Positions 22,616 to 33,504 of a stretch of 64,000 nucleotides of DNA are shown piece after piece. The DNA comes from Norana najaformis (lineage: Eukaryota > Annelida > Clitellata > Crassiclitellata > Hormogastridae). Position numbers and translations under genes: made by a program. The notes beneath the pieces were generated by a model. It did no database searches and was not told the DNA's origin. It saw only the letters and a list, made by a program, of their open reading frames with translations. The stretch spans positions 7,200,437 through 7,264,436 of the forward strand of contig OZ029929.1 in the NCBI GenBank assembly GCA_964023275.1, read 5' to 3'. How positions within the stretch are numbered: position 1 is the stretch's first letter; each line of letters begins with the position of its first letter.

Positions 22616-23632
22616 TGCATCATTTCCTTCCGGTTTACTCGCTGTAGATACTCAAACATATCCGGCCCCCCAAAACACCTACACAATCATTCTTCTCGTC
22701 TCCCCATCCGCCTCTCTTCCTGCGCAGACTGGTTGGTCTCACGCCAGACGCATGCCATCCGGCGCAGAATTTATTTGCACATAGCGACATCTATCGACGA
22801 CGTGAACTTCCAGACACAGACGAGAATGAGCTTCGTATCAACAGATTTTATAGCGCGAAACCAGACATTTACTATGCATACTAGTATTATATGTGCATAT
22901 ATATATAATTATTCAAAATAAAGGTGTATACGTATACAGATAAACCTACACGTACAAGTTTATCTAAATACATGGACTTACGCATCAAATTTTTTACAAT
23001 ACGTATATGCATGCATATACTGTATGTATGAAAACATGTATGTATGCATGCATACACGTACGTACATACATACGAATGTGTAAGTATGTATATGCATGTA
23101 CCTCTGCATGTATATATATATGTACGTATGTATGAATGTATGCATGTTTATACAGATGGTGTACGATATATTAAATGCCTTAGAACTGAACTAATTTTAT
23201 AGTTTGTGGAAATTGAGAATAATTTAAGTACACATGTAGGAATGTGTGTACATGATATATATACATATATGTATACATACTTATACATGAAGATTTGACA
23301 TGTGTGTTTGTATATACATGTATTTGGTAAAGTGGACCGACTGGTGTTTGCCTTTCGTGTTGAGTCAGAGGCCTGAGTGAAGAAGGGGTGTGGCATGCCT
23401 TAGGGAATGGGTGAACGGCGTGCGAATCGTAAAGAAAGGGTGGGTAGCTTAAGGAAGGGCAGCGCTGCGACTGAAGCCTGTCAAGTTTCTAAGCATACAA
23501 AAAAATCCAACAAATCCCAGAACGTAAATATGTTAAAGTACTTTTCTTCACTCGATTAGCTGATAACAAGGCATGATCAGTTCCTTAAGCGAAACCACAA
23601 GGCTGTCGTTGTTGCTTCCGTTGTTGTTATCA
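22616..23632. other. Unassigned sequence with TATG-rich patches
   Basis: Degenerate ATGTATGC-type sequence at 22960-23290. No gene recognised. Confidence 0.5.
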
Positions 23633-23637
23633 TTATC

Positions 23638-23681
23638 AGTATCATACTACTACTACTATTACCACTGCTACTACTACTACC

Positions 23682-23712
<31 letters not shown>

Positions 23713-23870
23713 CTGCTACTACTACTACTAATAATAATATAATGATACTAATAATTATTGATATTATTATTTTCATCATTATCATTATTTTATAATTATA
23801 ATAATAATAATTATTATTATTATCAGTAGTATTATTATTATTAGTAGTAGTATTATTATCACCAAGAGGT
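23638..23870. repeat. (ACT)n and (ATT)n trinucleotide array
   Basis: CTACTACTA units, then ATTATTATT units, ending at about 23870, some 65 bases before the family C LINE end. Confidence 0.9.
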
Positions 23871-23934
23871 AAGAGAACGGCCTCTAGTCCTTCCATCACT
23901 TTCATTGTCCACCTTCTCTCCTTGTTTCCTTATG

Positions 23935-26275
23935 ACTTAGCCTTCATCATCTAATCTAGTCTAATGACTTTTATAACTCCATTCTTGTAATCGTTCCTTC
24001 AAGTGAAATCGTAATCAAGATCATAATTCTTTAGAGAAGCCATGTGGAATTCCTCTAGGTCAGAATACCAGAAGCTATGCTACGGTGGGTAAACAAGTTC
24101 AAACAGATGGGTCTCAAGTTGAGATCTGAAGGACATCAAAGAATTGACAGAACGAAGAGAACTTGACAGCGAATTTCAAAGCTTTGGACCAACTACTGAG
24201 AACGTTTCGAGAACCTAACACCGTCCTGGTATGAGGCACGAAAGAGTAACTTTTTCAGTTGCTCAAATGCAATATTTATTGCTATGAAGGGTGAGCATAA
24301 TGTAGAGATAGATCGGCTGATTTAAATGTAGTATTTTAAACTGTAAGACAGATTTTAAGCTGGATTCTTTGCTCAGTAGGCAGCCAGTGTAAGGAAACAA
24401 TATAGGCGTAATATTTTGATATTTAGTGGTATTTCTTATGGCTCTGGTCAGAGAGTTTTGAAGAATTTATACTTTATGCAACTCTCCTCCAGAGATGCAA
24501 ATGAGATGGAGTCCCAGTAGTCAAGTCTGTTACCAACTAACGCATTTGATAGTGAGATCAAGATATTATGAGGCAAATGAGATATGATTCCACGAATATA
24601 CCGTTTATGAAACTGAGGTGATTTGAATATGACCCAAACATGGTTAAAAATGACGTGGTGGAGTCAAATACGGTGTCTAAATTGCCTGCACATTCAGTAC
24701 GGTTAACGGGCAGGCCATCCAACTGAACAGACGCAATTCAATCACAATGGCTTGTGCCTAGGACGAAGAATTCGGTTTGAAGAATTCAGAATAAGTTTTT
24801 TACTAGACATCCAAGACTGAATATCGCCAAAAGCAGCAGCAGCAAGTATTTGAAGAGCAGGATAAGATGTGGAAATGTCGAATGAGAGGAATAGATGTAT
24901 ATTGTCAACGTACAAGTGGTAATCAAGAGAGCTATCAGCAAGCAATGAATCGAATGCAACGGTATGTAATGTGAACAGAAGCGGGCCCAGTACAGAACCT
25001 CGTGGAATGCCGCAACTCAAAGCATTGGGTGCGGAATGTAAATGTAAATGTACACGTTTTTCTACAGGGACCTTATGGACTCGACCCTTCTCATCTAAAA
25101 TGAATCAGTCAGGCGAGATCCTTCACCACAGGTGCCACGGAAGTCAGTTGGTTGATACGAACTGATGGAGTACGAGGATGCAAAACAGGATGAGAGCCAT
25201 ATGAGAGTGGTATCAAAAAGACCGAACATGTGTTTGCGGTGGTGAAGGATTATGCCTTGATTAACAGTAGTAAAAGTGGCAGATAGGTTGAGAAGATTAA
25301 AAGCAGTTACTTTTCCTTTGTCCATGGAGTTGATTATGTGAGTGTGTATGGTAAGTAGGACGGTTTCAGTGGAATGGTATTTGCGGTAGGCTTTTTGCGA
25401 AGATGGGAAACTATGGCAAGAGCGAAACTGGCGAAAAAAGGCCTTCAGCAAAAGAGAGGTTGACGATAGATGTGCCATTTGGGCCCGACATCAAAGCATT
25501 CTTTGAGAAGGGCGTTTGGAATAAGGTCCAATGCTCATTGTTTATCAGAGGAAGAAATAATGAGGTTACGCATCTCAGTTAGAGTTGTTGGTTGATGTTG
25601 AGAAGATTTAGTGTGTGATAGGCCATCCGAAGAAGGAACGGTGAAAACTTTGAGTCTAAGGGCCGAGATCTCGTCAGAAAAGAAGAGTAAAAACTTATTC
25701 GGCAAAGAAGAGTATGACCTAGGTAGTATATTGCATTTTTCACCAGCGATAGTAATCTTGAAGAAGATAAGTTTTCATTGACTAAATTAGTAAAGTAGGT
25801 GGATTTGGCTGCTGAGATGAATTTGCAGACAATGCGACACAGGAGCCTAAATTGGAGGTGATGAAAAGGTAATGGAAACGTCGCTAGGAACCTTTCAAGC
25901 CGGAGCGGGCTTCTGGCAGATGTTATATTTGAGATGAAACAGGGTTGGGAAGGGCGTGCTGGAAGACTCTTACAGTTAGCAGGTCTGTGCTTGTTCAGGA
26001 TTTCAGATACAGTTGTGTTTTAAATTGGCAGCAAATTCGGTAGCTGTTTCTGCTGGATACAATTCCAGATGGGAAATAAGGATAGCAGATGTAAAACCTG
26101 AAAAGCTGAGCACTTTCGAAGGACGGTAACAGAAGATAGAGTAAGTGGATAGGGTCTTACGAAGGGTAGAAACCTGAATAGCAATGGTAATGTTAGCAAC
26201 CATTCCATTCTGGTGGCGCCGCCTGACGAATAAACGATAATCTACCGACAAACAAACAGACATAAGTTGCCTATT
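23935..26275 (-). mobile_element. Degenerate CR1/L2-type LINE, reverse-transcriptase region and 3' end
   Basis: This is the longest coding relic. Read on the minus strand, the order is as follows. A pre-RT segment contains YRPSKVLSFSGF (~26100). FFSDEISALRLKV follows (~25660), then ALDLIPNALLKECFD (~25510) and NLSFAEGLF (~25460). The RT blocks are AYRKYHSTETVLL (~25370), LLNLSATFTTVN (~25270), CGIPRGSVLGPLLF (~25000) and YHLYVDNIHLFLSF (~24900). In active CR1/L2 enzymes these would read close to LDPIPT, AYR..HSTETAL, LLDLSAAFDTVDH, GVPQGSVLGP and YADD. The catalytic YxDD is changed to YVDN, and there are stops and frameshifts, so the copy is dead. No endonuclease domain was found upstream. 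The 3' end (~23940-24060) matches several short fragments elsewhere in the window. A second element interrupts the RT at 25036-25132. Confidence 0.85.
25036..25132 (-). mobile_element. Short retroelement 3' fragment (TAAATG-tailed family) nested in the LINE
   Basis: On the plus strand it starts with a TGTAAATGTAAATGTACACG tail, then TTTTTCTACAGGGACC and GAGATCCTTCACCAC. It matches 21711-21825 and 44232-44335 in the same orientation. It splits the RT between the WLSS block and the GIPRGSVLGP block. A short GGTGC lies on both sides and may be what remains of a target duplication. Confidence 0.65.
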
Positions 26276-26279
26276 ACAC

Positions 26280-26575
26280 TCATTATTTTATTATTATTAT
26301 TAATAGGGCGATTTATATATTACGTCTTAACACCCCGTCAGAAAAACTGGCGCACTGGCGACTTCATTTCCTTAGTCTCGACATAGGAATCAATTTCCAA
26401 CGAATCTGCATCCGATTTCTTCAGCAGAGTTGAGCTCAACAGAGGGCCTTGGCAGAACAGATACACTGTAGCTTTATATAGGCTCAGTTACACAATCTGG
26501 CGTGGTGGCCATGCATTTGATAAATAAAGAGGCACATTGTGATATTCATAAAGGCGCTGAATAGCTAGCTAGAAA
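26280..26575. other. Unassigned sequence with retroelement-like ends
   Basis: GGGCGATTTATATATTACG near 26304 and TTCATAAAGGCGCTGAATAG near 26546 resemble facing LINE termini. No coding part seen. Confidence 0.4.
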
Positions 26576-26576
26576 C

Positions 26577-26840
26577 GTACACACATACACATACATACAC
26601 ATGTGAATACTAACATGCATACATACTAACATACATACTTACATACTAACATACATACTTACATACTAACATACATACATACATACATGCTAACATACAT
26701 GCTAACATACATGCATACATACATACAACATACATACATACATACATACATACGTACGTACATACATCAACACATACATGAATACAAACTAACATACATG
26801 CATACAAACAAGCATACATACATACATATATACAAACATA
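26577..26840. repeat. (ACAT)n microsatellite
   Basis: CATACATA units with TAACATAC variants. Confidence 0.9.
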
Positions 26841-26982
26841 CTTAAAATAGTTGACAATGCGATCTGTATCGATTTCGCAAGACAGGCCCTGCATTCATAA
26901 CCACTTGCAGACGTGAAAAGCAATGCGTTACTCGCTCGGCTATCATTCCGCCACCTATCTATCTATCTATCCATCCACCCAA

Positions 26983-27125
26983 TTATTTATTTATTTAAAC
27001 TTTAAAGCACTTGTTACGCGCGCAATGTCAGCACATCTGAATCTGAGGCGCGGATGTATGTTCGCTGGGGGGCCAACATGGAATCATGCAAAAGCCAGGG
27101 TAAAGTAATGAGTCTTAAAATTATC
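26983..27125 (-). mobile_element. LINE 3' end, AAAT-tailed family (G)
   Basis: Tail ATTATTTATTTATTTAAAC, then TTTAAAGCACTTGTTACGCG, AATCTGAGGCGCGGATGTAT and CATGGAATCATGCAAAAGCC. This is the reverse complement of the last 140 bases of 29501-29712. Confidence 0.7.
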
Positions 27126-27324
27126 TATCACTGAAGGTGTATGAGACGCTGATAACGTAGTGCATAGCATCGGACTCTTGTGACCGGGATTTGAACACGT
27201 GACCTCAGGAGGAAATGTGTTACCCCCTCACCCCTTGACTACGAAGATAATTCGCTGGCTTATATGATGTAAAATACATACTTGCATGTGTGTATATATC
27301 AGGCCACTTAATATAGCGCCTTTT

Positions 27325-27378
27325 CCGTAAATGAGCAGGGTCGAGGCCATACAGTCGCTGCATAAAACCGTATACATT
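27325..27378 (+). mobile_element. Retroelement 3' fragment, TAAATG-tailed family
   Basis: GGTCGAGGCCATACAGTCGC followed by a CGTATACATTTACATATAC tail matches the 31060 copy. Only the terminal ~55 bases are present. Confidence 0.45.
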
Positions 27379-27379
27379 T

Positions 27380-27753
27380 ACATATACAATTATTTCTCAA
27401 GAGCTCAGCTAAGATAGGGCGTATCCGTTCTGAAACATGGTATATGGTAGAAACCCCTTAATTGACCGAAGGTGTAGTCCATACTGCCGCCTTGCTGGTG
27501 ATGCAGTGCCCCTTCCGACCGAAGACTTGGGCGTTGTTTATTGTTCGTCCCTTGGGGTTTGAAGGGCGAGGGTTTTTCTACCCACTTCCCCGGACGAGTA
27601 TGACCTGTTTATGAACCCGCTAATAATACGTCGAAACATTTGGGTAAGGAAGAGGTTGTATGGCACGCCGTGCGTCGCAGAATTTGCGTCCAGAGAGAAC
27701 AGAGGTCCTTTTGCAGAGGTGCGATGGCCTGACTTTTTGTTGGGTTTCATCAT
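27380..27753. other. Unassigned sequence
   Basis: Nothing recognised before SINE 2. Confidence 0.45.
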
Positions 27754-28024
27754 CGTGCACGATAGTCTAGTGGTTAGCGTGCTAGGCTGCCAATGCAAAG
27801 GTTGGTGGTTCAGATCCCGCCAGCGCAGAAGTATGTCTCGAGATTTCTGCTCCACTTCCGCCCCTAGCGAACTTGGCTATAAGCTGAGTACACTGACCTT
27901 ACGCTATCGGTTGGAAGATCAGCCAGCGAGGGAAAGGATTGGCCATACGCTTTCATATGCCGAGGATAAGAAAAATGAATTCGCTAACACTTCATACCCA
28001 TGCCGGCCTCTCGGGATTAGATTA
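27754..28024 (+). mobile_element. tRNA-derived SINE 2, complete copy
   Basis: Head GTGCACGATAGTCTAGTGG, TTAGCGTGCTAGGCTGCC (A-box area) and GGTTCAGATCCC (B box). The body contains TGTCTCGAGATTTCTGCTCC, CCCCTAGCGAACTTGGC, GAGTACACTGACC and CATGCCGGCCTCTCGGG. This is the reference copy for the three fragments at 5566, 8722 and 29436. Confidence 0.8.
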
Positions 28025-28249
28025 TGAGATTAACTCAAAGGATTAGGCGCTTCTGCTTCGTCGATGATGCAGTTCTGATTTGTCAGATGAGGATGACCAG
28101 TGCCAAAAAACGAGGTCGTGATTGCTGAGATGAAGATGAAAAGGAAATGGCGGAAGATGAGTAAAAGTGATTAGAACGGAGGAAGAGGAGGTGATGACGG
28201 AGACGACGAAGATGATGATGAAGATGCTTACGGTGAGGACAATGATAAG

Positions 28250-28565
28250 ATCGTATCGTAATCGTAATATCAAGATCTCTACAGCGCCCAACGAAAGCCA
28301 CGTCACGGGGACCAGCTTATTTACAGGCGCTCAGTCAAAACCAAATCGATAAGCAAAAGATTTCGGTTTCAGGTCAAGATCCAACAGTCAGGCCGGGAGA
28401 CAGCTTGGCGGGTCTGTTGGGTGAGTTTGGGATTGAAGCGGAAAGAGGGATAAGAGGAAGAAGGGGAGTCAGGACAGGATCTGTGAAAGAGAAGTGTTTT
28501 GAGTTTTGAGTGAAAGACCAACGCAGAAATTGCAAGAGGTGGAGTATAGGTGAGTTTGTATGATA
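28250..28565 (-). mobile_element. LINE 3' end, family A
   Basis: On the plus strand it begins with the tail TCGTATCGTAATCGTAAT, then ACAGCGCCCAACGAAAGCC, GGCGCTCAGTCAAAACC and on into coding remnants. The minus-strand translation includes LAISALVFHSKLKTLLFHRS, the LINE C-terminus. Confidence 0.75.
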
Positions 28566-28569
28566 AGAT

Positions 28570-29005
28570 GCAATACAGATGTTGTTAGCGGCATTGATTA
28601 TAATTACGGTGATGGTAGGCTGGTAGCGGTGGTGATGATGATTACGATTATGATAATAATGATAGCGACGACAATATTGATGATAAGAAAACAAATACGC
28701 GGTGAATTCTGAGTGTATTGCACTCCATAGTCTGAGCATCGGTTGCAGCCATCGTGGCGATCTATAAACCATCGGAGAGCGAGGACTGTCGTCTGAGGCG
28801 CCAAAGCGACAATTGCTGATGCTTCGCAGATTTGCACTGCTCAACGACCTTCAACCTCGTTAGATCCTACACAATAATAACTGGACTAGAAACTTCCCAT
28901 TTACTGATCTAAATGGGCCTAATGGGATTATTAAAGTTGTTCAACAAGTCAACCGAGCAATTAATTAACAAGACCTGGGGTGGGTTAAACGACCCGCAGA
29001 TCCTA
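28570..29005. other. Unassigned sequence with GAT-rich patch
   Basis: GGTGATGATGATTACGATT near 28632. No gene recognised. Confidence 0.45.
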
Positions 29006-29007
29006 GC

Positions 29008-29231
29008 CTATCCTATCCTTCTTTCCCTTATCTGTTCCGCAGATCCAATTCCAAACAATCCACCGTAGCCGTCTGATTGCCTGCCTGCCTGACTCTGGGA
29101 TCTAGACCTGGAACCAAACCCTTCTTGTCTATCGATTTTGTTTTGACTGAGCGTCTGTAAATAAGCTGGTTCCCGCGACTTAGCTTTCGTTGTGCGCTGT
29201 AGAAATCTCGAGTTTACGATTGCGATTACGA
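29008..29231 (+). mobile_element. LINE 3' end, family A
   Basis: Nearly complete terminal block with the pyrimidine-rich TATCCTTCTTTCCCTTATC lead, a CTGCCTGCCTGACT stretch, and the TGACTGAGCG...GTGCGCTGTAGAAATC hairpin region followed by TTACGATTGCGATTACGAT. Confidence 0.7.
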
Positions 29232-29435
29232 TAGGCCTAGCGCCCAAAGCTTTGGGTAAAAAGCCGGCGGCTAATCGCCTTAAAGAAGTCTGTGCCAGAT
29301 CATAGGTGAAGGGAGAAACTTTCACTTCACTGGTTTAGACTCCACCCATTGGGATACACGTTCCCCATGTATTTCGTTTCTGTCCACAGGTTTTCCCCAA
29401 CTATAAATCCCACCCTGACTTATGTCTTCTTGTGT

Positions 29436-29905
29436 GGATGCACGCTAATGTAACGGATAGCGTGTTGGACTGTCAACCCAAAAGTTGGGTGTTATAATGC
29501 TCCTCGCATTTGGAATTGTCTACCACAAAACGCCCGACTTGCAAACTCGCTATCATCTATTAAATCACTTGTTAAGACTCACTACTTCATCCTGTCTTTT
29601 GCATGACTCCATCTTGGCCCCTAGCGAACATAAATCCGCGCCTCAGATTCAGGTGTACTGAGATTGCGCGCGTTACAAGTGCTTTAAAAAAACACACAAA
29701 TAAATAAATAATATCCGCTAAAACGGATAGATATTACGAGGTGCCTATTCTGCTATCGTCCCTTAAGGAGTTTAGCTAAAGAGTGCGTATACTGACCACA
29801 CACTGTCGATGGAAGGACCAAACGGCGAAAGAGAGAACTGATCACATGCCTTCGTATACCGAAACGTAGAAAATGAAGTTGCTTAACAATGCTTATTCAT
29901 GGCAA
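29436..29905 (+). mobile_element. tRNA-derived SINE 2, split by a LINE
   Basis: The head (GGATAGCGTGTTGGACTGTC, AACCCAAAAGTTGGGTGTT) is at 29436-29500. The body resumes at 29713 (GCGTATACTGACCACACACT, ACATGCCTTCGTATACCG). The 212 bases between are the AAAT-tailed LINE G end, so the LINE landed in the SINE. Confidence 0.7.
29501..29712 (+). mobile_element. LINE C-terminus and 3' end, AAAT-tailed family (G)
   Basis: One forward frame reads WNCLPQNARLANSLSSIKSL, then VKTHYFILSFA and a stop. This is the LINE C-terminus. The 3' region has CCCTAGCGAACATAAATCCG, GCGCGTTACAAGTGCTTTAA and an (AAAT)n tail. It splits a tRNA-derived SINE. Confidence 0.75.
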
Positions 29906-30073
29906 CCTTTCAAGATTGGCTTAAGGACTGGAAGAAGGACTGGTTGTGCTCATATGCATGGACAAAGGTGCCATTGTTCAGCGGCTTAATCTTCTGGGGA
30001 CTTAGGCCTATTATAGGTGGTGGGTAGAAAATCGTCCGAAGATAAAGAGGCATACTTTTGTATTTCGTATATT

Positions 30074-30215
30074 AAGAATCTAACCTAAATACTTCTATAG
30101 CGCAGTTATCATAATGCCTAAGGCACCAGTCAATGGTCGCTTTAAGTCAGAATCGCAATCCAAAATTATAATCCTTTGGAGAAGCCGGGTCGAATTCTAG
30201 CTAAAGAAATAATTT
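30074..30215 (-). mobile_element. LINE 3' end, family C
   Basis: AATCTAACCTAAATACTTC, TATAGCGCAGTTATCATAA, GGTCGCTTTAAGTCAGAATC and GGAGAAGCCGGGTCGAATTC. Colinear with 23940-24060 and 59362-59580. Confidence 0.65.
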
Positions 30216-30416
30216 CGGTCGAATTTCAAATAAATAAATAATAAGTGCAAAGTATTTACTAAAACCTTGACAAAACAACAAGAAGATTCCGTGATTCGTT
30301 TCGGTCGTTGTTAGGAAATGCAGGCAAGATGACGATGATAGTAGTTCTTAATAAGTGTAGAGTTTTGATTTATTTCACTTGAACTATATTCGTTTATTTT
30401 TCCTTGGCTGAATTAT
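30216..30416. other. Unassigned sequence
   Basis: Nothing recognised between a LINE C end and element F. Confidence 0.45.
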
Positions 30417-30428
30417 ATTAATAGTTTG

Positions 30429-30529
30429 GTTCCTTCAGTTTAACGACATCTTATGATATCAAAGGCCGTTGATGTCGCCCTCCTCCTTTATCCAGGCTTG
30501 GGACGGGCACTAAAGGCAGTGGCGGAGTT
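30429..30529 (+). mobile_element. Short SINE-like element F, copy 2, with 12-bp target duplication
   Basis: Same element as 1456-1568: TTTAACGACATCTTATGAT, ATCAAAGGCCGTTGATGTCG, TTTATCCAGGCTTGGGACGG and GGCAGTGGCGGAG. The flanks are the identical ATTAATAGTTTG (30417-30428 and 30530-30541). A few bases are deleted around GGCAC(T)AAAGG. Confidence 0.75.
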
Positions 30530-30659
30530 ATTAATAGTTTGTAAGGCCGGACTACCTTTAATAGCGGCATGACTAATTTGCACGCGCCTGTCATCAAACA
30601 AATGAGACAGAAAGAGGGAGACGTTCAGAATGGACAGAGGTCATAAAAAGAGGTCGAGA

Positions 30660-30970
30660 GAGGTCGAGAGAGAGAGAGAGAGAGCGGGAGGGAGGGAGTG
30701 GGAAGCGTGAAGAACAGACAGAGATTCCCTGAAGGGAGTAAGGATGTAACCTAATATAAAGAATTCTATAACGCCGTTAATTTAATGCCCAAGGCATCAA
30801 TCAATGGTCGCTTCAAGTAAAATCACAAATCATAATGCGTCGGAGAATCAAGGTCGAATTCCGACAGGTCAGACGGTAGTAGCAGTAGTAGTAGGAGGTG
30901 GAGGAAGAGGAGGAGGAGGAGTAGTTGTAGTGATAGTAGTAGGAATAGTAACAACAGTAGCAGTAGTAAT
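30660..30970. repeat. (GA)n patch and (AGT/AGG)n array
   Basis: GAGAGAGA at 30668-30685. AGTAGTAGGAGGTGG-type units run from about 30880 to 30970, following LINE C 30750-30872. Confidence 0.8.
30750..30872 (-). mobile_element. LINE 3' end, family C
   Basis: AACCTAATATAAAGAATTC, TATAACGCCGTTAATTTAAT, GCATCAATCAATGGTCGC and GGTCGAATTCCGACAGGTC. Followed by an (AGT/AGG)n run. Confidence 0.6.
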
Positions 30971-31059
30971 AATTATAATTTTAATGAGCAGCACTTTCTT
31001 CTTGTACTTGATCTTGTTCTTTTTCGAATTCTTACACCTATGTCCTGTCTGCTTCTACC

Positions 31060-31143
31060 ATAATCCGATAAATTCATTAAAAATCAGAAGGGTCAAGGCC
31101 ATACGGTCGCTGTAGAAAAACCTGTACATTTCCATTTTACATT
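31060..31143 (+). mobile_element. Retroelement 3' fragment, TAAATG-tailed family
   Basis: TTCATTAAAAATCAGAAGGG, GCCATACGGTCGCTGTAGAA and a TGTACATTTCCATTTTACAT tail match the family in plus orientation. Confidence 0.5.
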
Positions 31144-32106
31144 TAATCCTAACGAGCGCCGTCCGCGTGAATCCGAGAGTCTAGTCCATTGCTACTGGAG
31201 GGCACAGCCCTTGGGCGCGAAGTCTGTTCGGATCGTTAGAGTCGCAGATGTTCGTCAGATGCTGAAGCTGTCAGAAGTTGAAGACCGCCAAGCGCCGTTG
31301 CTGAGGGGCTGCGAAGACAGATGTTAAGCTGCGAAGAAGGGTGAATTAAGGGTGGGACCGAAAAAACAGCTGAATGGAGAGCAAGGTACAATGATAGATA
31401 AAACCGCAGATAACACATTTGTTGTTTTGGATGTGGAGGAGGGATGGAGAGAGGAAGTGAGGACGGGAGAATGAGGCCAGGGTAGAGGGTGTAAATAAGG
31501 AAGGCGTGAGTGACGATAAAATCGGCTTTAATCAAAATATTATTCGAATCTGGACGACAAAACAATGAAATGGTCGATCTTCTCGCTCCCTCCCTCCCTC
31601 CTTCCCACCATCTCCCCCTCCCTTCCTCCTTCCTCCCTCCATACATACACACATGCATACATACATTCATACATACATCAGTACATGCATACATACATCA
31701 ATATATACATACATACATACCCACATCTCTAAATAACACTTTCGTTATTGCTACCGGTGGAATTGACATTAACATTGGTATTGACATTAACACAACACTA
31801 GTCGAATGTGAACACTAACATCTTTCTGCATACTTATATTAACAGTTTTAGGTGTCGTCGCTGCCAGCGACAATCATGATAATGACGACAACGACAATGA
31901 CTATGATGACGATGATGACGACGACGACAATGATGATGAATGGAGGAGAGTGCATGTGAATGAATCAACGAATGACCTTTAGATTTATTGTTCTATTTGA
32001 TCTGACTATCCTTTTTTGTGATTATCCAACTATCTGATTCTGCAAATGTCCGACTATTTGCTATTTCATCTTAAGCCTATAACTGGCTGACTGACCGACT
32101 GTCCGA
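31144..32106. other. Unassigned sequence with (ATAC)n and GAC-rich patches
   Basis: CCTCCCTCCTT at 31590-31640, CATACATA at 31640-31720, and GACGATGATGACG at 31890-31940. No gene recognised. Confidence 0.5.
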
Positions 32107-32114
32107 TTAATTAA

Positions 32115-32234
32115 CTCGGCCACTGCCGTATTCTGGTGGTGCCAGTCCCAACCTGGATAGAGGAGGAGAGCGACGTCAACGGCCTTTGATGCCATAAGAT
32201 GTCGTTAAACATCGGAACTACTACTTCTACCCGC
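32115..32234 (-). mobile_element. Short SINE-like element F, copy 3, with 8-bp target duplication
   Basis: The minus-strand copy includes TAGTAGTTCCGATGTTTAAC, GACATCTTATGGCATCAAAG, GCCGTTGACGTCGC and GGCAGTGGCCGAG. It is flanked by TTAATTAA (32107-32114 and 32235-32242). It shows the element's start to be at or before TAGTAGTTCC. Confidence 0.7.
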
Positions 32235-32269
32235 TTAATTAATTGGTAGGATATCGGACCACGGGACTA

Positions 32270-32455
32270 CCCGATTGCCTAATTGTTCAACTAACCCACT
32301 ATTCGATTGCCTAATTGTTCAACTAACCCACTATTCGATTGCCTAATTGTTCAACTATCTGACTACCCGATTGCCCAATTGTTCAACTATCCCACTATTC
32401 GTTTGCCTGGTTATCCGACTATCTGACTATCCGACTGTGCGACTATCATGCTTTT
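32270..32455. repeat. 32-bp minisatellite decaying to a CTATCCGA repeat
   Basis: CGATTGCCTAATTGTTCAAC, TAACCCACTATT repeats about four times, then 8-10-bp GACTATC(C/T)GA units. Confidence 0.85.
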
Positions 32456-32537
32456 CGACTCAAAAGTTAGCCGGACAATCTATTTCCTGTAAGGAAGTAG
32501 ATGGTGCCGATAGTACACCCCTTTCGGTGTATTCTGT

Positions 32538-32710
32538 GGGGTACGGTAGGCGATTGGTTAGAGTGCTCGGCTTGTAACTCGGAGAGTACGGGTTCGAGCC
32601 TCCTCTGAGACGGTTACAGTGTAGAGACCTTGAGCAAGTCCTTTACTCACAATTGCTCAGCGCCATCGATTGATGCTTAATCTTTAAATAGTGGCGCTTG
32701 ATAAATAAAC
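32538..32710 (+). mobile_element. tRNA-derived SINE 1, best-preserved head
   Basis: GGGGTACGGTAGGCGATTGG, TTAGAGTGCTCGG (A-box area) and GGTTCGAGCC at 32591-32600 (B box). The body follows with GACGGTTACAGTGTAGAGAC, CTCAGCGCCATCGATTGATG and GTGGCGCTTGATAAATAAAC. A transposase fragment follows directly. Confidence 0.85.
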
Positions 32711-32728
32711 GCAGAAGTAATAATAATT

Positions 32729-32960
32729 ATTATCAATGCTGTAGTTAAACAGTGGTGTACTCGCCTTCGTGCATGTATTGAGCCAAAGGAGGACATTTCA
32801 AACAATCGATTACTGCAAATAAATACTCTTTACTCCTTTACTAAAGAGGCTTCAAATGTGTTAACAATTTATAAGAATATAATTCACTTATTGCGATCTA
32901 TCATAGAGTTTCTTTTTACTGGATATTGTGGGCTTCTGTTTTTGCGGAACACCGTGTATA
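32729..32960 (+). pseudogene. IS630/Tc1-mariner-type transposase C-terminal fragment with right end
   Basis: The forward frame reads NAVVKQWCTRLRACIEP, then after a one-base shift KGGHFKQSI. This resembles the C-terminus common in mariner-type transposases ('W..RL.ACI...GGHF.'). About 130 bases on, TTTTTGCGGAACACCGTGTA could be the element's right terminal repeat followed by TA. Everything upstream is missing; the fragment abuts a SINE 1 tail, so the copy is broken. Confidence 0.55.
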
Positions 32961-33504
32961 CATAGTAAATGTGGATAATGTGGAACGCTAGAACGATTTC
33001 GCTGACACACCATTAAATACGAATTAGCTGATTTATGAAAACATTGGCGCATAGTAAATGCGATATGCGCCTCGAAGCAACCAATAAAGATTCTAGCGCC
33101 TTTGCTGATAGTATATTAGGCGGCGAACGGATAAGTGAAAAGAAGTAACATTTTTCATTCACGAGATGGAGCCGGAGTTATATGGCAACTATACCAAAGG
33201 TTCGAAAATTTAGTAACCAAATGGAAAAAATATGGCCCTCTAAGCGTCTGAGAGGTATTATTATATATTATTAATTATTAGTTAGATACTATAAAATTGT
33301 ATTAATGTGTTTGTGATGAACACGATGTGTTCGTAGCACTATAAATTAAAAAATATTGATGTTGCAAGAGCTTATTTATGTAATTGCAACAGCTGCAACT
33401 TCTGTTAGTCTAGATAGCTACATTGGTTAAAGCGTACGTCAAAGACGCCTTTATGCGTGAGGATGCCGGTTAGCATATCGGTATTTGGCTATAATCCAGA
33501 GATT
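32961..33504. other. Unassigned AT-rich sequence
   Basis: No gene or element recognised. Confidence 0.5.

Noticed and set aside
27140-27215. Possible tRNA gene (GTAGTGCATAGCATCGG ... GGGATTTGAAC)
   Set aside because: A- and B-box-like pieces point in conflicting directions and no cloverleaf forms; at best a SINE scrap.
32591-32600. Genuine tRNA gene at the SINE 1 head
   Set aside because: The head is followed by a fixed body and tail shared by five copies, so it is a tRNA-derived SINE.
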